Source: Mastacembelus armatus (Eukaryota > Chordata > Actinopteri > Synbranchiformes > Mastacembelidae). Taken from it: a DNA stretch of 64,000 nucleotides. The DNA is taken from the NCBI RefSeq assembly GCF_900324485.2, contig NC_046640.1, forward strand, positions 18,194,173 to 18,258,172. Reading direction: 5' to 3'. The notes under the pieces are model-generated. The model saw only the letters and a list, made by a program, of their open reading frames with translations, searched no databases and was not told where the DNA came from. Each line of letters starts with the position of its first letter. The first letter of the stretch is position 1. Below, in pieces: positions 41,669 to 53,520 of the stretch. A program made the position numbers and the translations under genes.

Positions 41669-44428
41669 CTTCTTCTCCTTTTGGCTGCTCCCTTCAGGGG
41701 TCGCCCCAGCGAATTATCTGCCTCCATTTAACCCTATCCTCTATATCCTCCTCACCCACACCAACTATCCTCATGTCCTCCTTCACTACATCCAAGAACC
41801 TCCTCTTTGGTCTTCCTCTAGGCCTCCTTCCTGGAAGCTCTAACCTCAGCATCCTTTTACCAATGTATTCACTGTCCCTCCTCTGAACATGTCCAAACCA
41901 TCTCAATCTGGCTTCCCAGGCTTTTTCTCCAAAACATCTAACATGAGCTGTCCCTCTGATGTCATCATTCCTGATCCTATCCATCCTCGTCACTCCCAGA
42001 GAGAACCTCAACATCTTCAGCTCTGCTACCTCCAGCTCTGCCTCCTGTCTTTTTCTCAGTGCCACTGTCTCTAAACCAGACAACATTGCTGGTCTCACCA
42101 CTGTCTTGTCCACCTTTCCTTTCATTCTTGCTGACACTCTTTTGTCACATATCACACCTGACACTTTCCTCCACCCGTTCCAACCTTCTTGCTAGATTCC
42201 TGTCTAACCTCATCTGTCAGCCTGTCCATCACCACAGCAAACAAGAAGGGGCTCAAAGCCAATCCTTGGTGCAGTCCCACCTCCACCTTGAACTCCTCTG
42301 TCACCCCTACAGCGCACCTCACCACTGTCTTATAGCTCTCATACATGTCCTGCACCACTCGAACATACTTCTCTTCCACTCCAGACTTCCTCATACAAAA
42401 CCATAGCTCCTCTCTCAGCACCGTCATACACTTTTTCTAAATCTACAAAGACACAATGCAGCTCCTTCTGGCCTTCTCTGTACTTCTCCACCAGCATTAT
42501 CAAAGCAATTATTGCATATGTGGTTCTCTTTCTTGGCATGAAACCATACTGCTGCTCACAAATGCTCACTTCTGATCTCAGCATAGTCTCCACTACTCTT
42601 TCCCATAACTTCATTGTGTGACTCATCAGCTTTATTCCTCTGTAGTTTTCACTACTCTGCACGTCCCCCTTGTTCTTAAAGATGGGCACCAGTACACTTC
42701 TCCTCCATTCCTCAGGCATCCTCTCATTCTCCAAGATCTTGTTAAGTAGCCCAGTCAAAAACTCTACTGCCACCGCTCCTAAACACTTCCATAACTCCAC
42801 AGGTATGTCATCCGGACCAACTGCCTTTCCACACTTCATCCTGTTCAACGCCGTCCTCACTTCATCCTTACTGATCTTTGCTACTTCTTGCTCCACAACA
42901 GTCACCTCTTCTACTCTGGGCTCTCTGACATTTTCCTCATTCATCAACTCTTCAAAGTATTACTTCCATCTTTCCATCACACTTGTGGCACCTGTCAACA
43001 TATTTCCATCCCTGTCCTTGATCACCCTAACCTGCTGCACATCCTTCCCATCTCTGTCTCTGCCTCGCCAACCTGTACCAACCTATGTGTCTAACCTATC
43101 ATACAAATCCTCATACGCCCTTTGTTTGGCCTTTGCCATGTCTACCTTCACTTTACGCTGCATCTCCCTGTAATCCTGTCTATTCTCTTCTGTCCTCTCA
43201 GTGTCCCACTTCTTCTTAGCTAACCTTTTCCTCTTAACACACTCCTGAACTTTCTCATTCCACCACGAAGCCTCCTTATTTGCTTTCCTCTTTCCAGATA
43301 ACACACCAAGTACCCTCCTACCTATCTCCCTGATTGTATTCAGCTGTAGCTGTCGAGTCATCCAGAAGAACCTCCTGATCTCACAGAGCCTGATTCAGCT
43401 CCTCCCTGAAAGCCACACAACACTCTTCCTTTTTCAACTTCCACCACTTGGTCCTCTTCATCTTCCTCACCACCAGAGTCATCCTACACACCACCATCCT
43501 ATGCTGTCTGGCTACACTCTCCCCAACCACTGCTTTGCAGTCACTCCACTCTTATATGTCACCATATGCTCCTCCCTTTTCTGGAAAAATGTGTTCACTA
43601 CAGCCATTTCCATCCTTTTTGTGAAATCTACCACCATCTGTCCTTCTGCATCCCTGTCCTGCATACCAAACTTACCCATCACTTCCTCATCACCTCTGTT
43701 TCCCTCACCAACATGTCCGTTGAAGTCTGCCCCAATCACCACTCTCTCACCACTAGGGATACCCTGATTCAGCTCATCCATCTCCCTCCAGAATTTCTCC
43801 TTCTCGTCTAACTCACATCCTACCTGTGGGGCATAACCACTGACAACATTCAACATCACACCTTCAACTTCCAGCTTCAGACTCATCACCCTATCTGACA
43901 CTCTCTTCACCTCCAGAACATTCTGAGCAAAATCCTCCTTCAGGATAACTCCTACTCCATTCCTCCTTCCAGCCACACCATGATAAAACAGCTTGAACCC
44001 TGCTCCTAATCTATAGGCCTTGCTACCTTTCCACCTGGTCTCCTGAACACACAAGATATCCACCTTTCTTCTCTCCATCATATCAGCCAACTTTCTAGTT
44101 TTCCCTGACAAAGTTCCTACATTCTAAGTCCCTACTCTAAGTCCTACACTCCTGCCCTTCCTCTTCTCTCTTTGCCAACAAACACGCCTTTCTCCTCTCC
44201 TTCTTCGTCCAACAGTAGTCCAATTTCCACTGGCACCCTGTAGGTTAACAGCACCAGTGGCATTCGTTGTTAACCCGATCGATCTGGTATGGAAGTCATA
44301 TTTGTGACTCGCATGTTTGATTTGGCTGAAATTTTACGTCGGATGCCCTTCCTGACACAACCCTCTGCATTTACCCGGACTTGGGACTGGCACATGAAGA
44401 CACTGGATTGTGCCCCCCTGTGGTTGCA
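41669..44428 (-). mobile_element. RTE-clade LINE, copy 3, defective
   Basis: Paralogue of 7975-10574 at the same target site (17-bp duplications TTTGACAGGAATTAGAT at 41652-41668 and TTTGACAGAAAATAGAT at 44429-44445). Tail domain 42164-41694, RT 42947-42339 (LTGLLNKILENERMPEEW, NYRGIKLMSHTMKL, FVDLEKVYDG), endonuclease 44111-43512. It lacks the FADD region at about 42185-42197, like the other two, and also a stretch between the endonuclease end and the linker near 43450-43550. It keeps the RT middle that copy 1 lost. Multiple frame breaks. Confidence 0.92.
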
Positions 44429-44708
44429 TTTGACAGAAAATAGATGATCTGTTGTTATTTGAATGTTACATCTGTAAAGTAAATAAATGTATTCACATAT
44501 AGAAAAGCAAAGTCACCACAGTGAAAATGTTAGTAAGTTCTGCTAAAAGATGCCAAACAACAATCAGGATCCTAATGTGAATTAACACATCACAGATAAA
44601 AGCAGTGTCCTGATATTGTGACCAGCAATAATCTGAAATGTTCACAGGAAACATTATATCAACACTTATTTATACTAAAGACATTTTCTTGGTTAAATGT
44701 TACATGTT

Positions 44709-45044
44709 GCCTCACAGTAAGAAGGTTGTGGGTTTGCAACCTGGCCTTTCTGTGTGGAGTTTGAATGTTTTCCTTGTGCTTGTGTGGGTTTTCTCCAGAT
44801 ACTCTGTTTTCCTCCCACAGTCCAAAAACATGTATGTCAAGGTTGATTGGTGACTCTAAATTGCCCGTAGGAGTGAGTGTGAGTGTGTGAGGTTGTTTGT
44901 CTTTGAGTGTCTCTATGTGACCCTGTGATGGACTGCTGACCTGTCCAGGGTGTACCCCTGCCTTTCACCCAAAGAGAGCTGGGATAGGCTCCACCAGATC
45001 CCTGTAAACCTGGTTCAAGAATAAGCGGGTATAGAAAATGAATG
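44709..45044 (+). mobile_element. SINE-like element, second full copy
   Basis: Paralogue of 10855-11174 with perfect 13-bp target duplications AATGTTACATGTT (44696-44708, 45045-45057). Its tail is AATG-rich rather than GGAT. Confidence 0.85.
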
Positions 45045-45057
45045 AATGTTACATGTT

Positions 45058-45494
45058 GTTTACAATGTGAAGACCTTTAATATGATGGATATGTGCATTT
45101 ATGTCATTGTAAAATCATGAGCCAGTTGAAGATTTTCAAAAACGTCAACTTTGATTGTTTTTACAGCAAGTTTGTGTATGTGTGGTCTTAATGTCATATG
45201 TCAGATCAGTGGTCTGAAAGCTCCTAAACTGGTGACAAATTAAATGGAAAGAAAACTTTCTGAAGATGAACTTCTTGTTAGGCTCTAAGTTTTTAAAGTC
45301 AGTCTAATTTACTGTTTACTGATGTTCAGTGAGTTTACTGTCTGAGTAATTAAGATAATATTGGTAAATTAAAGAACATATAAAATCTACCAACTGTTCC
45401 CTGTTTACTCCAAAAGTAAACTGGTCTGAAATCATTAGTGGTCTGAGGGCTCCTCCTCTGGTGGCTTCATGTTACAGGTTTTCAGGCACTGAGG
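45058..45494. other. Intergenic spacer
   Basis: No gene; as 11188-11570. The last 80 bp are the family B-type downstream flank. Confidence 0.5.
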
Positions 45495-45533
45495 GGTTTT
45501 TGTTCAGGTCTACTGATGGTTTGTGTTATTGTG
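45495..45533 (-). promoter_or_regulatory. B-type 23-RSS on an A-type V
   Basis: Heptamer CACAATA (45527-45533), 23-bp spacer, nonamer ACAAAAACC (45495-45503). Confidence 0.93.
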
Positions 45534-45979
45534 AGTATCTGGCACAGAAATAAACTGCTGTGACCTCCGTCTTCAGACTGTTCATCTTTAGATAAAGTTT
45601 ACTGCTGGAGTCATCTCTGGAGATGGTGAATCTACCCTGGACTGACTGGGAGTAATAGACAGATGAACTGCCAGTGTGTACAAAAGCAACCCACTCCAGT
45701 CCTTTTCCAGGAGCCTGTCTGACCCAGTTCATATGGTAGCTGCTGAATGTGAATCCAGATGCTGTACAGGTCAATGTGTGGGATTCTCCAGGCCTTTTAA
45801 CCACTGGATCAGATTCTGTCAGAGTCTGACCATCAACACCTGTCAAGACAAACCAGAAAATAGTCAGTTGATGTAAGTTTGCACCTTCTTGAAAACAGAT
45901 TGATTTCAAGCTTTGCAGATATTTTCTCACCTGCCCAGCAGATGGTTAAAAGCAGCAGTCCTGTCCTATAGTCCATCAT
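45534..45979 (-). CDS. IGHV segment, A/B hybrid, domain possibly unstable
   Basis: L1 is 45931-45979 and the V exon 45534-45839. It reads [43 protein letters not shown]2 [10 protein letters not shown]3 [16 protein letters not shown], then [14 protein letters not shown]. The Asp in the usual TEDTAVYYC is Val; that Asp normally forms a buried salt bridge with an FR3 Arg, so folding may suffer (family knowledge). Promoter octamer at 46052-46059 is A-type; RSS and downstream flank are B-type, as for the V at 15563. A Tc1-like MITE lies just upstream. Confidence 0.9.
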
Positions 45980-46116
45980 GTTAAACTGTGTGTCCACTGT
46001 TCTCTGTCGTCCTCTCTGCAGTCAGATAAGTAGAGGTGGAAGACATCTGAGTTTTGCATTGACTCCTCCTCTCAGGAGAATATATTATCACAATATTAGA
46101 CTTTTTCACTGACAAA

Positions 46117-46597
46117 TACAGTGCATTCAGAAAGTATCTAGACCTCTGTTCAATTTTATTATGTTGCAGCCTGATGCTACAGTCGTTTCATTTAATTTAT
46201 TTTCTCATTATTCTGCACTCAGTATCACATAATGACAACGTTAAAAAAGAAGTTTAGAAATGTCTGTAAATTCATTTTTAATAAAAAACTAAAATATCCC
46301 ATTTAGCCTTTGCAACAGCACATTAAACATGAGCTCAGGCTTCTCCCATTTCTACACCTTGAATGGAGTCCATCTGTGGTAAATTAAATTGATTGGACAT
46401 GATTTGGAAAGGCACACACCCGTCACATCTGACAATACATATCAGCACATTTCTAAAATTCTGTTTTCACTTGTAATTATGAGATATTGAGTGTTTAATG
46501 AGGTTAATGAGAAAAATAAATAATTGTAGAATCATGCTGCAGCATAACAAAATTGAAAAAAGTGAAGTGGGTCTGAATATGAATTGAATGCACTGTA
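46117..46597. mobile_element. Tc1-like MITE, second copy
   Basis: Paralogue of 20281-20768 in the same position between a family A promoter and a family B RSS, with TA at both ends (46117-46118, 46596-46597). It lacks about 10 bp near the left end relative to the other copy. Confidence 0.87.
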
Positions 46598-46704
46598 TGT
46601 TTAAAAACCACTTTTCTCTTTCTCAGTAAACTGGTCTGAAATCATTAGTGGTCTGAGGGCTCCTCCTCTGGTGGCTTCATGTTACAGGCTTTCAGGCACT
46701 GAGG

Positions 46705-46743
46705 GGTTTTTGTTCAGGTCTACTGATGGTTTGTGTTATTGTG
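46705..46743 (-). promoter_or_regulatory. 23-RSS of the V pseudogene at 46744
   Basis: Heptamer CACAATA (46737-46743), 23-bp spacer, nonamer ACAAAAACC (46705-46713). Confidence 0.93.
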
Positions 46744-47170
46744 AGTGTCTGGCACAGTAATACACAGCAGTGTCTTCAGGCTGCATGTTCTGTCCATTCA
46801 GAGTCGCTGTGTTGCTGGAAGAGTCTAAGTCAATACTGAACTTGTTCTTTAGTGAATCTTTGTAGTATGAAGCACCAACAGCTTTGCTTCCAATCCACTC
46901 CAGTCCTTTCCCTGCAGGCTGTCTGATCCAAGCTGTCCAGTAGCCACTCACAGAATAAGAGACCTGACAGGTGATGGTCAGACGTTGACCTGGCTGCACA
47001 GTCACAGAGGCTGGCTGTGTCAGCTGTTCACATTACACACTTGTTAAAAATAATAAATATATTATGACAAATTATGAAGTGACACTGTAAAAATGAACAG
47101 TTTTCTATGTCAAATCTAGAGACTCACATGTTCCAGCTGCCAACAGCAGCAGCAGAGCAACAGGAAACAT
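46744..47170 (-). pseudogene. IGHV pseudogene, family B, damaged splice site
   Basis: L1 (47128-47170) and the V body are intact: [28 protein letters not shown]2 SKAVGASYY, FR3 [26 protein letters not shown]. At the exon start the usual TTAACAG|GTGTGAAATG reads TTAACAAGTGTGTAATG. The AG has moved by one base, which would shift the frame, and the codon after GTG is now TAA. Either change alone disables it. Octamer variant at 47249-47256. It is the paralogue of the intact V at 1593. Confidence 0.88.
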
Positions 47171-47256
47171 GTTTTCTAATGAAAGTGATGTGTGAACTAC
47201 TCTGACAGTCTGACTGGAGGTTTTTATAGGTATGAGGAAGGTCACTGAGTTTGCAT

Positions 47257-47691
47257 AGAATCAGACTCATAAGAGCTACAGTGTTGGTGTGATCAGCTCT
47301 AATAATAGTTGGTTCATTGTTCAGTGAAAACATGGCTGGAAATCAGCTCTGCCTTAGATATGAATGTTTCATTTCATTACATATTTAACTGTAACATGTT
47401 GAAAAGGTCCCAGCATTTACTTCAACTGTTCTTGAAAACTGTTAATGCCTGAATGACAGTAATTAAAATTCAAAAACTTATATACATAGTATTATAAATG
47501 TCCTGCAGACTGCAGCAGAGGAGAAAAAAACGTTTTTATTTGAAATGTTTTATTGGTGTCAGCTGCAGTGTAAGTCAAATGAAAGCAGCACAAATACATT
47601 CAAATACTCTTTACTCCTCTATCAATAATAAATGTTTTTTCTAAGTTTAAGTAATTATCATAAATATACTTTTTGTTTGTGAAACTACCAC
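47257..47691. other. Intergenic spacer
   Basis: Copy of 2109-2543. No gene. Confidence 0.55.
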
Positions 47692-47740
47692 CATGGATAG
47701 AAACTAAAAATAATAAACTCCAGACAATTGTATTTTCCAT
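47692..47740 (-). pseudogene. Orphan family C leader exon, second copy
   Basis: Same relic as 2544-2592 ([16 protein letters not shown]), with octamer variant ATGCAAAC at 47849-47856 and no V exon. Confidence 0.8.
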
Positions 47741-47856
47741 TCTGTGATAAATATTGTAGTTCAGTTCTCTGTGATCAGTCTTTCAAAAATGCATAAACTT
47801 GTCCCACAGTGCTCTGCAAGTTATTGATGTGTTTATAAGGTGGGAAGTGTTTGCAT

Positions 47857-48205
47857 AGACCTCCCTCTACTGGTTTAAAAAGGGAACATGTAACACACAT
47901 TTTCATAAACTGAATATTTTTAAAACACCCTTGGAAATTTGGAAATTTTTTAGGTTATGGTAGCAAATTTTCTGGACTGATGCAACAGGACAATCATATG
48001 AATCTTAGACTGAATGTGTAGCAGTTTTCATAAATGTTTCCATCTTCACCAACATAAAAAATGCATTATATGTAGTTTTCTTGAAACTGTAACAGAGAAT
48101 GAGCTACTATTAATTTGATCTTTGTCAGATGTTAATTTATGACCCATCTCTCTGAAACAGCTGAAATCTTGCTCTGAGGCAACTGAGTGTTTGGTTCAGT
48201 TTGTG
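47857..48205. other. Intergenic spacer
   Basis: Copy of 2709-3057. No gene. Confidence 0.5.
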
Positions 48206-48214
48206 GGTTTTTGT
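48206..48214 (-). promoter_or_regulatory. RSS nonamer cut off by a transposon, second copy
   Basis: Nonamer ACAAAAACC, separated from heptamer CATAGTG (49416-49422) by the foldback element. Confidence 0.75.
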
Positions 48215-48241
48215 GCAGGTTGGTTTGTGGTTGTTTATTTA

Positions 48242-49408
48242 CGGTGGCCGACAAGGGCAAACGCGCTGCAAAAGTGAAACGCTGCAAAAGAGAAACGCTA
48301 CAAGAAAGAAACGCTGCAAAAGAGAAACGCTGCAAAAGAGAAACGCTGCAAAAGAGAAATGCTGCAAGAAAGAAACGCTGCAAAAGAGAAATGCTGCAAG
48401 AAAGAAACGCTGCAAAAGAGAAATGCTGCAAGAAAGAAATGCTGCAAAAGAGAAAACACAAGTGCGCCAGGCCGATAGGGGGACCCCAAACTGAGGGGTG
48501 CTATGAGCAAAGAACTTTTACAGAGGCGAGAGAGACACATGTAGTGATATAAGTCACGTCTCATATTGGAGGCTGCGTAAAGACGCAGGCAGGTTATAGT
48601 ATTGAATTGCCACAGAATGAGCGTCCTCTGATGATTGTTCTCATGTGCTAATATGTCCTAACAATATTCTGTTACATTTGTTTACTTGATCAAAAGTGTC
48701 GTCATACAACGTTGGGAGACATGGGGGGGGGGTGTTGCAGGGTGGGAGATCTGAAGGTACTGTAATGACTATAGGATGTTGTCTTGTTCAGGGTGTTCTT
48801 TGGGGAGTCGGTAGGGTGAGCTAGAGGGAGATGGGTCAGGGAGGAGGGAAGAAGTGTGTGTGGAGGGAAGAGAGGGAGGGTGAGAGAGAGCTGTTCGGTG
48901 AGGGGAGTTAGCGTGGCTACAGCTGAAACAGTAGCCTGTTACCTGTTCTGACAAAAAAATTAATAACGCAAAGTGACAAAAGAACGTCTGCTGGCTGTGA
49001 ATTTAGCAGGGCATTACAGTACGTTTTACATTTATTATTTTTTAAACACTTGGCCGTCATGTTTTACAGTATTATAAAAATACAGTGTTGTAAAAGATGA
49101 CAGCCAAGTGTTAAGTAATAAATGAAAAACGCACCTATCAGATCTCCCCCCCCCCCCACCCAATGTCTCCCAACGTTGTACAACACTTTTGATCAAGTAA
49201 ACACATGTAACAGAACACATATTATTAGCACATATTAGCACATGAGAACAATCATCAGAGGTCGTCATTCATCATCACAACACTATAACCTGCGTCAATA
49301 CGCAGCCTCCAAAATGAGACGTGACTTATATCACTACATGTGTCTCTTGCAACGTTTCTCTTTTGCAGCGTTTCTCTCTTGCAGCGCATTTGCCCTTGTC
49401 GGCCACCG
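48242..49408. mobile_element. Foldback DNA element in an RSS spacer, second copy
   Basis: Paralogue of 3094-4197 with the same ends and target repeats TATTTA (48236-48241, 49409-49414). Its left-arm minisatellite (about 48264-48455) is shorter. It keeps about 100 bp near 48735-48840 that are missing from copy 1, where a long G run stands instead. The right arm begins with a C run at about 49146-49156. Confidence 0.85.
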
Positions 49409-49415
49409 TATTTAC

Positions 49416-49592
49416 CACTATGGGCAGACGTGCACAGTAATAAACAGCTGTGTCCTCAGGCTGCAGATTCTTTTATAGTCACTGTTCCAGCAGAAGTGTC
49501 TCTGCTGTAGCTGAACTTGTTCTACAAAGCATCATTTTGATAAAAGCTGCCTCCACCCCATATATGTAAAATCCCCTCCATTGGTTTTCCTT
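49416..49592 (-). pseudogene. IGHV pseudogene, family D, RSS split, second copy
   Basis: Paralogue of 4205-4382: heptamer 49416-49422, then YYC end, FR3 and CDR2 back to FR2, with the same stop in the ALKNKF motif. Confidence 0.84.
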
Positions 49593-49754
49593 TACACATT
49601 TGATTAAGTTTTGTTTAAAAGAAAGAGAACATAAACTAACAAAAATTCTTAGTATGTGTTTATCTGTGTGTCTGTAATCATAGAAATATTTAACAGATAT
49701 TTTAGGAGCATTATAAATGTTTTATAAATGACTAACCCAATGCTGTACAGTATA

Positions 49755-49856
49755 ATAGATGCTGAATGTGAATCCAGAGGCTGTTCAGGTCAATGTATGA
49801 GATTCTCCAGGCCTTTTAACCACTGGATCAGATTCTGTCAGTCTGACCATCAACAC
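49755..49856 (-). pseudogene. IGHV fragment, family A, second copy
   Basis: Paralogue of 4542-4645, with the same FR1 deletion and the same lost acceptor. Confidence 0.74.
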
Positions 49857-50768
49857 GTGTCAAGATGAAAACCAAAACAATCAGAGACTAAATGATGTCA
49901 GATTAAGATCAGTTATTATCATTGGGAGGATACTGGATAAGATGTAGACTGGACTGGAGTCTAATTTCTTGTTTAGTGACAGCAGAATAAATTGTTATTG
50001 ATGTTCTCCAGTGTTTTACATTGAGTTACTTGTTTAGCAGCATTACCACAAATTAATAATATAACCCAAGTTATATAATCTGACTGATGGTATTTAAACA
50101 ATAACCAACAAGCAGTGGTGCACAGAAAAACTGGATGAGTCGTTGTGAGCAGATTTTTCTCTTTTCATGGCTGAAATGTTGATCAACATCAGACGAGGAC
50201 ATTAAAAGCTGACATGTTTGTGGCTGCTAACACTTTACAACCCACTTTGTTCCTTTCCTGCTGTTGCTTTGTCTTCACCAGACTAACTATTAAAGTTAGT
50301 GCTCATCTGCCCTCTACAGTTTTAAAATGGAAACAGGGGCTACATTTAACATTCAACAGAAGTTAGTCACCTCTAACATCTGGACATAGAGATGAGTTTG
50401 TGATTCAAGGCCTGTGGTCGTCATCTGTTTTTCTGGCTTTTCACTTAGTGCATACTGCAATATACTCAGGCAGCAACATAACAGTGAAGCAGAAGATGTT
50501 ATTTTACAGCAGGTTTTTGATGTATGAACAGTATTAGTGTAGATCTATGTTGAAGCACTTCTCTCACTGACATACATTTTACTTCTTTATGAGTATTGTG
50601 TAATTACATGTTGTTGTTTTAAAAAGGGCAGTAGCTGGTAGTTATCATGCACTTTCTCTGACTAATGAATTACTGATAAATTTCATTAACTGTCCATCAT
50701 TCAATGGGATGTTTGTTTCCAAAGCCTGACACACTCCAGTGCTTCTCATGCAGACGTCAGAGTTCAGA
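49857..50768. other. Intergenic spacer
   Basis: Copy of 4646-5557. No gene. Confidence 0.5.
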
Positions 50769-50806
50769 GGATTTTGTGCAGCTTTGTAATCTCTTGTGTC
50801 ACCGTG
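50769..50806 (-). promoter_or_regulatory. RSS of the family E fragment
   Basis: Heptamer CACGGTG (50800-50806), 22-bp spacer, nonamer ACAAAATCC (50769-50777); one base worse than the copy at 5558. Confidence 0.83.
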
Positions 50807-50964
50807 TCTCTCGAGCACAATAATAAACAGCAGAATCTTCTTGTTTCAGACTCTTCACCTCTACATACACAACATTTTGGGAAGTGTCTTTGGTGATAGA
50901 AAACTGGCCTTGAAGACTTTGGGCAAATATTGTGCCAGTTCCACTATCAATGCGTCCAATCCAT
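50807..50964 (-). pseudogene. IGHV pseudogene, family E, 5' half deleted
   Basis: Matches 5596-5753: WIGR, CDR2 IDSGTGTI, FR3 GQFSITKDTSQNVVYVE and [13 protein letters not shown]. At about 50964 it joins spacer DNA (GTGATGTCAATACAAATGTC) found near 6650 and 23340, so FR1, CDR1, most of FR2, the leader and promoter are gone. This is also the end of the 4.3-kb duplicated block. Confidence 0.9.
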
Positions 50965-51163
50965 GTGATGTCAATACAAATGTCTAGTTCAGTCTGTCAG
51001 TTAAGCTCAATGAGCTGACTGGAGTTTCTGTCTTTATAGTGACAAAGCTGAGAGAAACTTTACACTCACTGCTCTCTAGTGTTAATAAAACAAACTGCAA
51101 CATTATTCTTCACTCCCACATGATAAATGTATTAAAATAAATATAAAGAAGATGAATATTATA

Positions 51164-51202
51164 GGTTTTTGTACAGCTGCTGAACCAACTCCAGTCACTG
51201 TA
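51164..51202 (-). promoter_or_regulatory. Solo 23-RSS without a V, second copy
   Basis: Nonamer ACAAAAACC (51164-51172), 23-bp family A spacer, heptamer TACAGTG (51196-51202), where the first base needed for cleavage is lost. A 96-bp stretch separates it from the RSS of the V at 51338, as at 23537. Confidence 0.82.
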
Positions 51203-51298
51203 ACTCATATAATACATGGAATGTTGCCCTTGAGACTAAAGAACTGTGACCCTGTGAGGTGATTGTTGCATATCAGTCCAGTAAGACTGAGTCCTGTA

Positions 51299-51337
51299 GG
51301 TTTTCGTACAGCTGCTGAACCAACTCCAGTCACTGTG
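51299..51337 (-). promoter_or_regulatory. 23-RSS of the V at 51338
   Basis: Heptamer CACAGTG (51331-51337), 23-bp spacer, nonamer ACGAAAACC (51299-51307), with the same G variant as at 7098. Confidence 0.93.
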
Positions 51338-51783
51338 ACTCTCGAGCACAATAATGAACAGCAGAATCTTCAGTTTTCAGACTGTTCATCTGCAGATACA
51401 GCTGCTGTCTGTTGTTGTCTCTGGAGATGGTAAACCGGCCTTGAACTGACTGAGAGTAGTATTTGTCGCTACTACCACTGCTAATGTAAGCAACCCATTC
51501 CAGTCCTTTTCCAGGAGCCTGTCTGATCCAGTGCATATAATAGCTGCTGAAATCAAATCCAGAGGCTGTACAGGTCAATGTGTGGGATTCTCCAGGCCTT
51601 TTAACCACTGGTTCAGACTCTGTCAGAGTCTGACCATCAACACCTGTCAAGACAAACCAGAAAATAGTCAGTTGATGTAAGTTTGCACCTTCTTGAAAAC
51701 AGATTGATTTCAAGCTTTGCAGATATTTTCTCACCTGCCCAGCAGATGGTTAAAAGCAGCAGTCCTGTCCTATAGTCCATCAT
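51338..51783 (-). CDS. IGHV segment, family A, probably functional
   Basis: L1 is 51735-51783 and the V exon 51338-51643. It reads [43 protein letters not shown]2 [11 protein letters not shown]3 [17 protein letters not shown], then [13 protein letters not shown]. The first Tyr of YYC is His, a tolerated but uncommon change. Octamer variant at 51856-51863. Its FR2-FR3 is nearly the same as the family A part of the fusion at 56498. Confidence 0.92.
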
Positions 51784-51863
51784 GTTAAACTGTGTGTCCA
51801 CTGTTCTCTGTGGTCCTCTCTGCAGTCAGATAAGTAGAGGTGGAAGACATCTGAGTTTTGCAT

Positions 51864-52405
51864 TGACTCCTCCTCTCAGGAAGGAGTGAACCAGACTGGT
51901 CATCATAGACCTTGTTTGATAAATTTAAAAAATATATGAATTTGAATTGAATTTGTGTAGTTGCCAAAGGTCGACTCTTATCTGGTGACAAAAGCACATC
52001 CCAGACCTGAGACGTGATTGGAGGAATGTCACTGAAATAAAAGCAAAGAGATCTATTTTTATTTCCCTGACAGAAAATCTTAACTGAAAAAAACTGTTAA
52101 TAGAATAATATAAATTAAAACTTTGCTCTTTAACTCATTGGAAGAGACAATGCAGTTGGTTTGAGTCATGAAGAAGTTTCAGTTTCTAACATATCAGTGA
52201 AGCTGACTAAAGAGAACTAAAGATGCTAATTTCTTTATGATTTACTGAATGTCATTATAGAAGAATAATCTATTTTATATTGTTTACACATTTTCAGTTC
52301 ACTTTACTTTTGCAACACTGTTTTCTGTGAACTATGATAAAATCATTAGTGGTCTGAGGGCTCCTCCTCTGGTGGCTTCATGTTACAGGTTTTCAGGCAC
52401 TGAGG
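51864..52405. other. Intergenic spacer
   Basis: No gene; repeats 16089-16627. Confidence 0.5.
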
Positions 52406-52444
52406 GGTTTTTGTTCAGGTCTACTGATGGTTTGTGTTATTGTG
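52406..52444 (-). promoter_or_regulatory. 23-RSS of the V at 52445
   Basis: Heptamer CACAATA (52438-52444), 23-bp spacer, nonamer ACAAAAACC (52406-52414). Confidence 0.93.
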
Positions 52445-52887
52445 GGTCTCTGGCACAGTAATACACAGCAGTGTCTTCAGGCTGCATGTTCTGTCCGTTC
52501 AGAGTCACTGTGTTGCTGGAAGAGTCTAAGTCAATACTGAACTTGTTTTTTAATGAATCTTTGTAGTATGAAGCACCAGTAACTTTGCTTCCAATCCACT
52601 CCAGTCCTTTCCCTGCAGGCTGTCTGATCCAAGCTGTCCAGTAGCTGCCCACAGAATAAGAGACCTGACAGGTGATGGTCAGACGTTGACCTGGCTGCAC
52701 AGTCACAGAGGCTGGCTGTGTCAGCTGTTCACATTTCACACCTGTTAAAAACAAAAAAAAAACATGTTAAATATTGAATCAGTGTAATAGCAGTGAAGAG
52801 TCAGTGAGCTGTGATCATACTGTCTGTGCCTCAGTGAGACTCACAGGATCCAGCAGCCAGCAGCAGCAGCAGAGCTACAGGGAACAT
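52445..52887 (-). CDS. IGHV segment, family B, distinct promoter, probably functional
   Basis: L1 is 52845-52887 (MFPVALLLLLAAGS) and the V exon 52445-52741. It reads [32 protein letters not shown]2 SKVTGASYY, FR3 KNKFSIDLDSSSNTVTLN and [13 protein letters not shown]. The leader intron and upstream DNA differ from other family B genes, with a perfect octamer ATTTGCAT (52988-52995) instead of the GTTTGCAT variant. CDR2 resembles the pseudogene at 46744. No stops. Confidence 0.93.
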
Positions 52888-52995
52888 GGTTGTTATTGAA
52901 GGTGATGGGAGCTTCTCTGTTTCTGAAACAGACAGCAAGATATATATGTGTGTGTGTCCATACAATAGAAGACTTTGAGGAAGTTCAATTTGCAT

Positions 52996-53520
52996 AGAGA
53001 AGGACACTGACAGTTATAGATGGAGGTTGGGCTAATGTGTCAAATGTCAGCTTAGCTTCTGTCCTTTTCTGGTGCTGCATGGATTGGCAGCCTGTTACAG
53101 CAGCTCTGTGTTTGCTTTTTACAACACTGTGGTTGCATCAACAGTCTTTTATGCTGTGGTCTGCTGAAGTGGTAGGATCACAGACAGGGACAAAAAACAG
53201 TTGACAAGGTATATTATTTTACAATATTTTGTCTAAACCCTAGACTGTTTTTTTTCCACTGCCCTGTCTTGTCAAACACTGCTGCTGCAACAACTGAGTT
53301 TCCTCATGGGGATCACTAAAGTCTTATCTGTCTCTCTATCTGTCTAGCTCTCATTCATGTCATTTCATTAGAGCTTTATTCAGTGCTACTGATCTTTAGA
53401 TTTTTTTTTTTTAATAATGTTTTTTGAGCAGCATTTGATGGGCTTTCACATATTGAATATATCATGTAGAAATACAGTATATTTATACTTTAACACTTGT
53501 CTTTTAGAGTTTATCATAAG
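52996..53520. other. Intergenic spacer
   Basis: No gene. Positions about 53290-53345 (GGGGATCACTAAAGTCTTAT then TCTGTCTATC repeats) look like an old retroelement tail. Confidence 0.5.
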
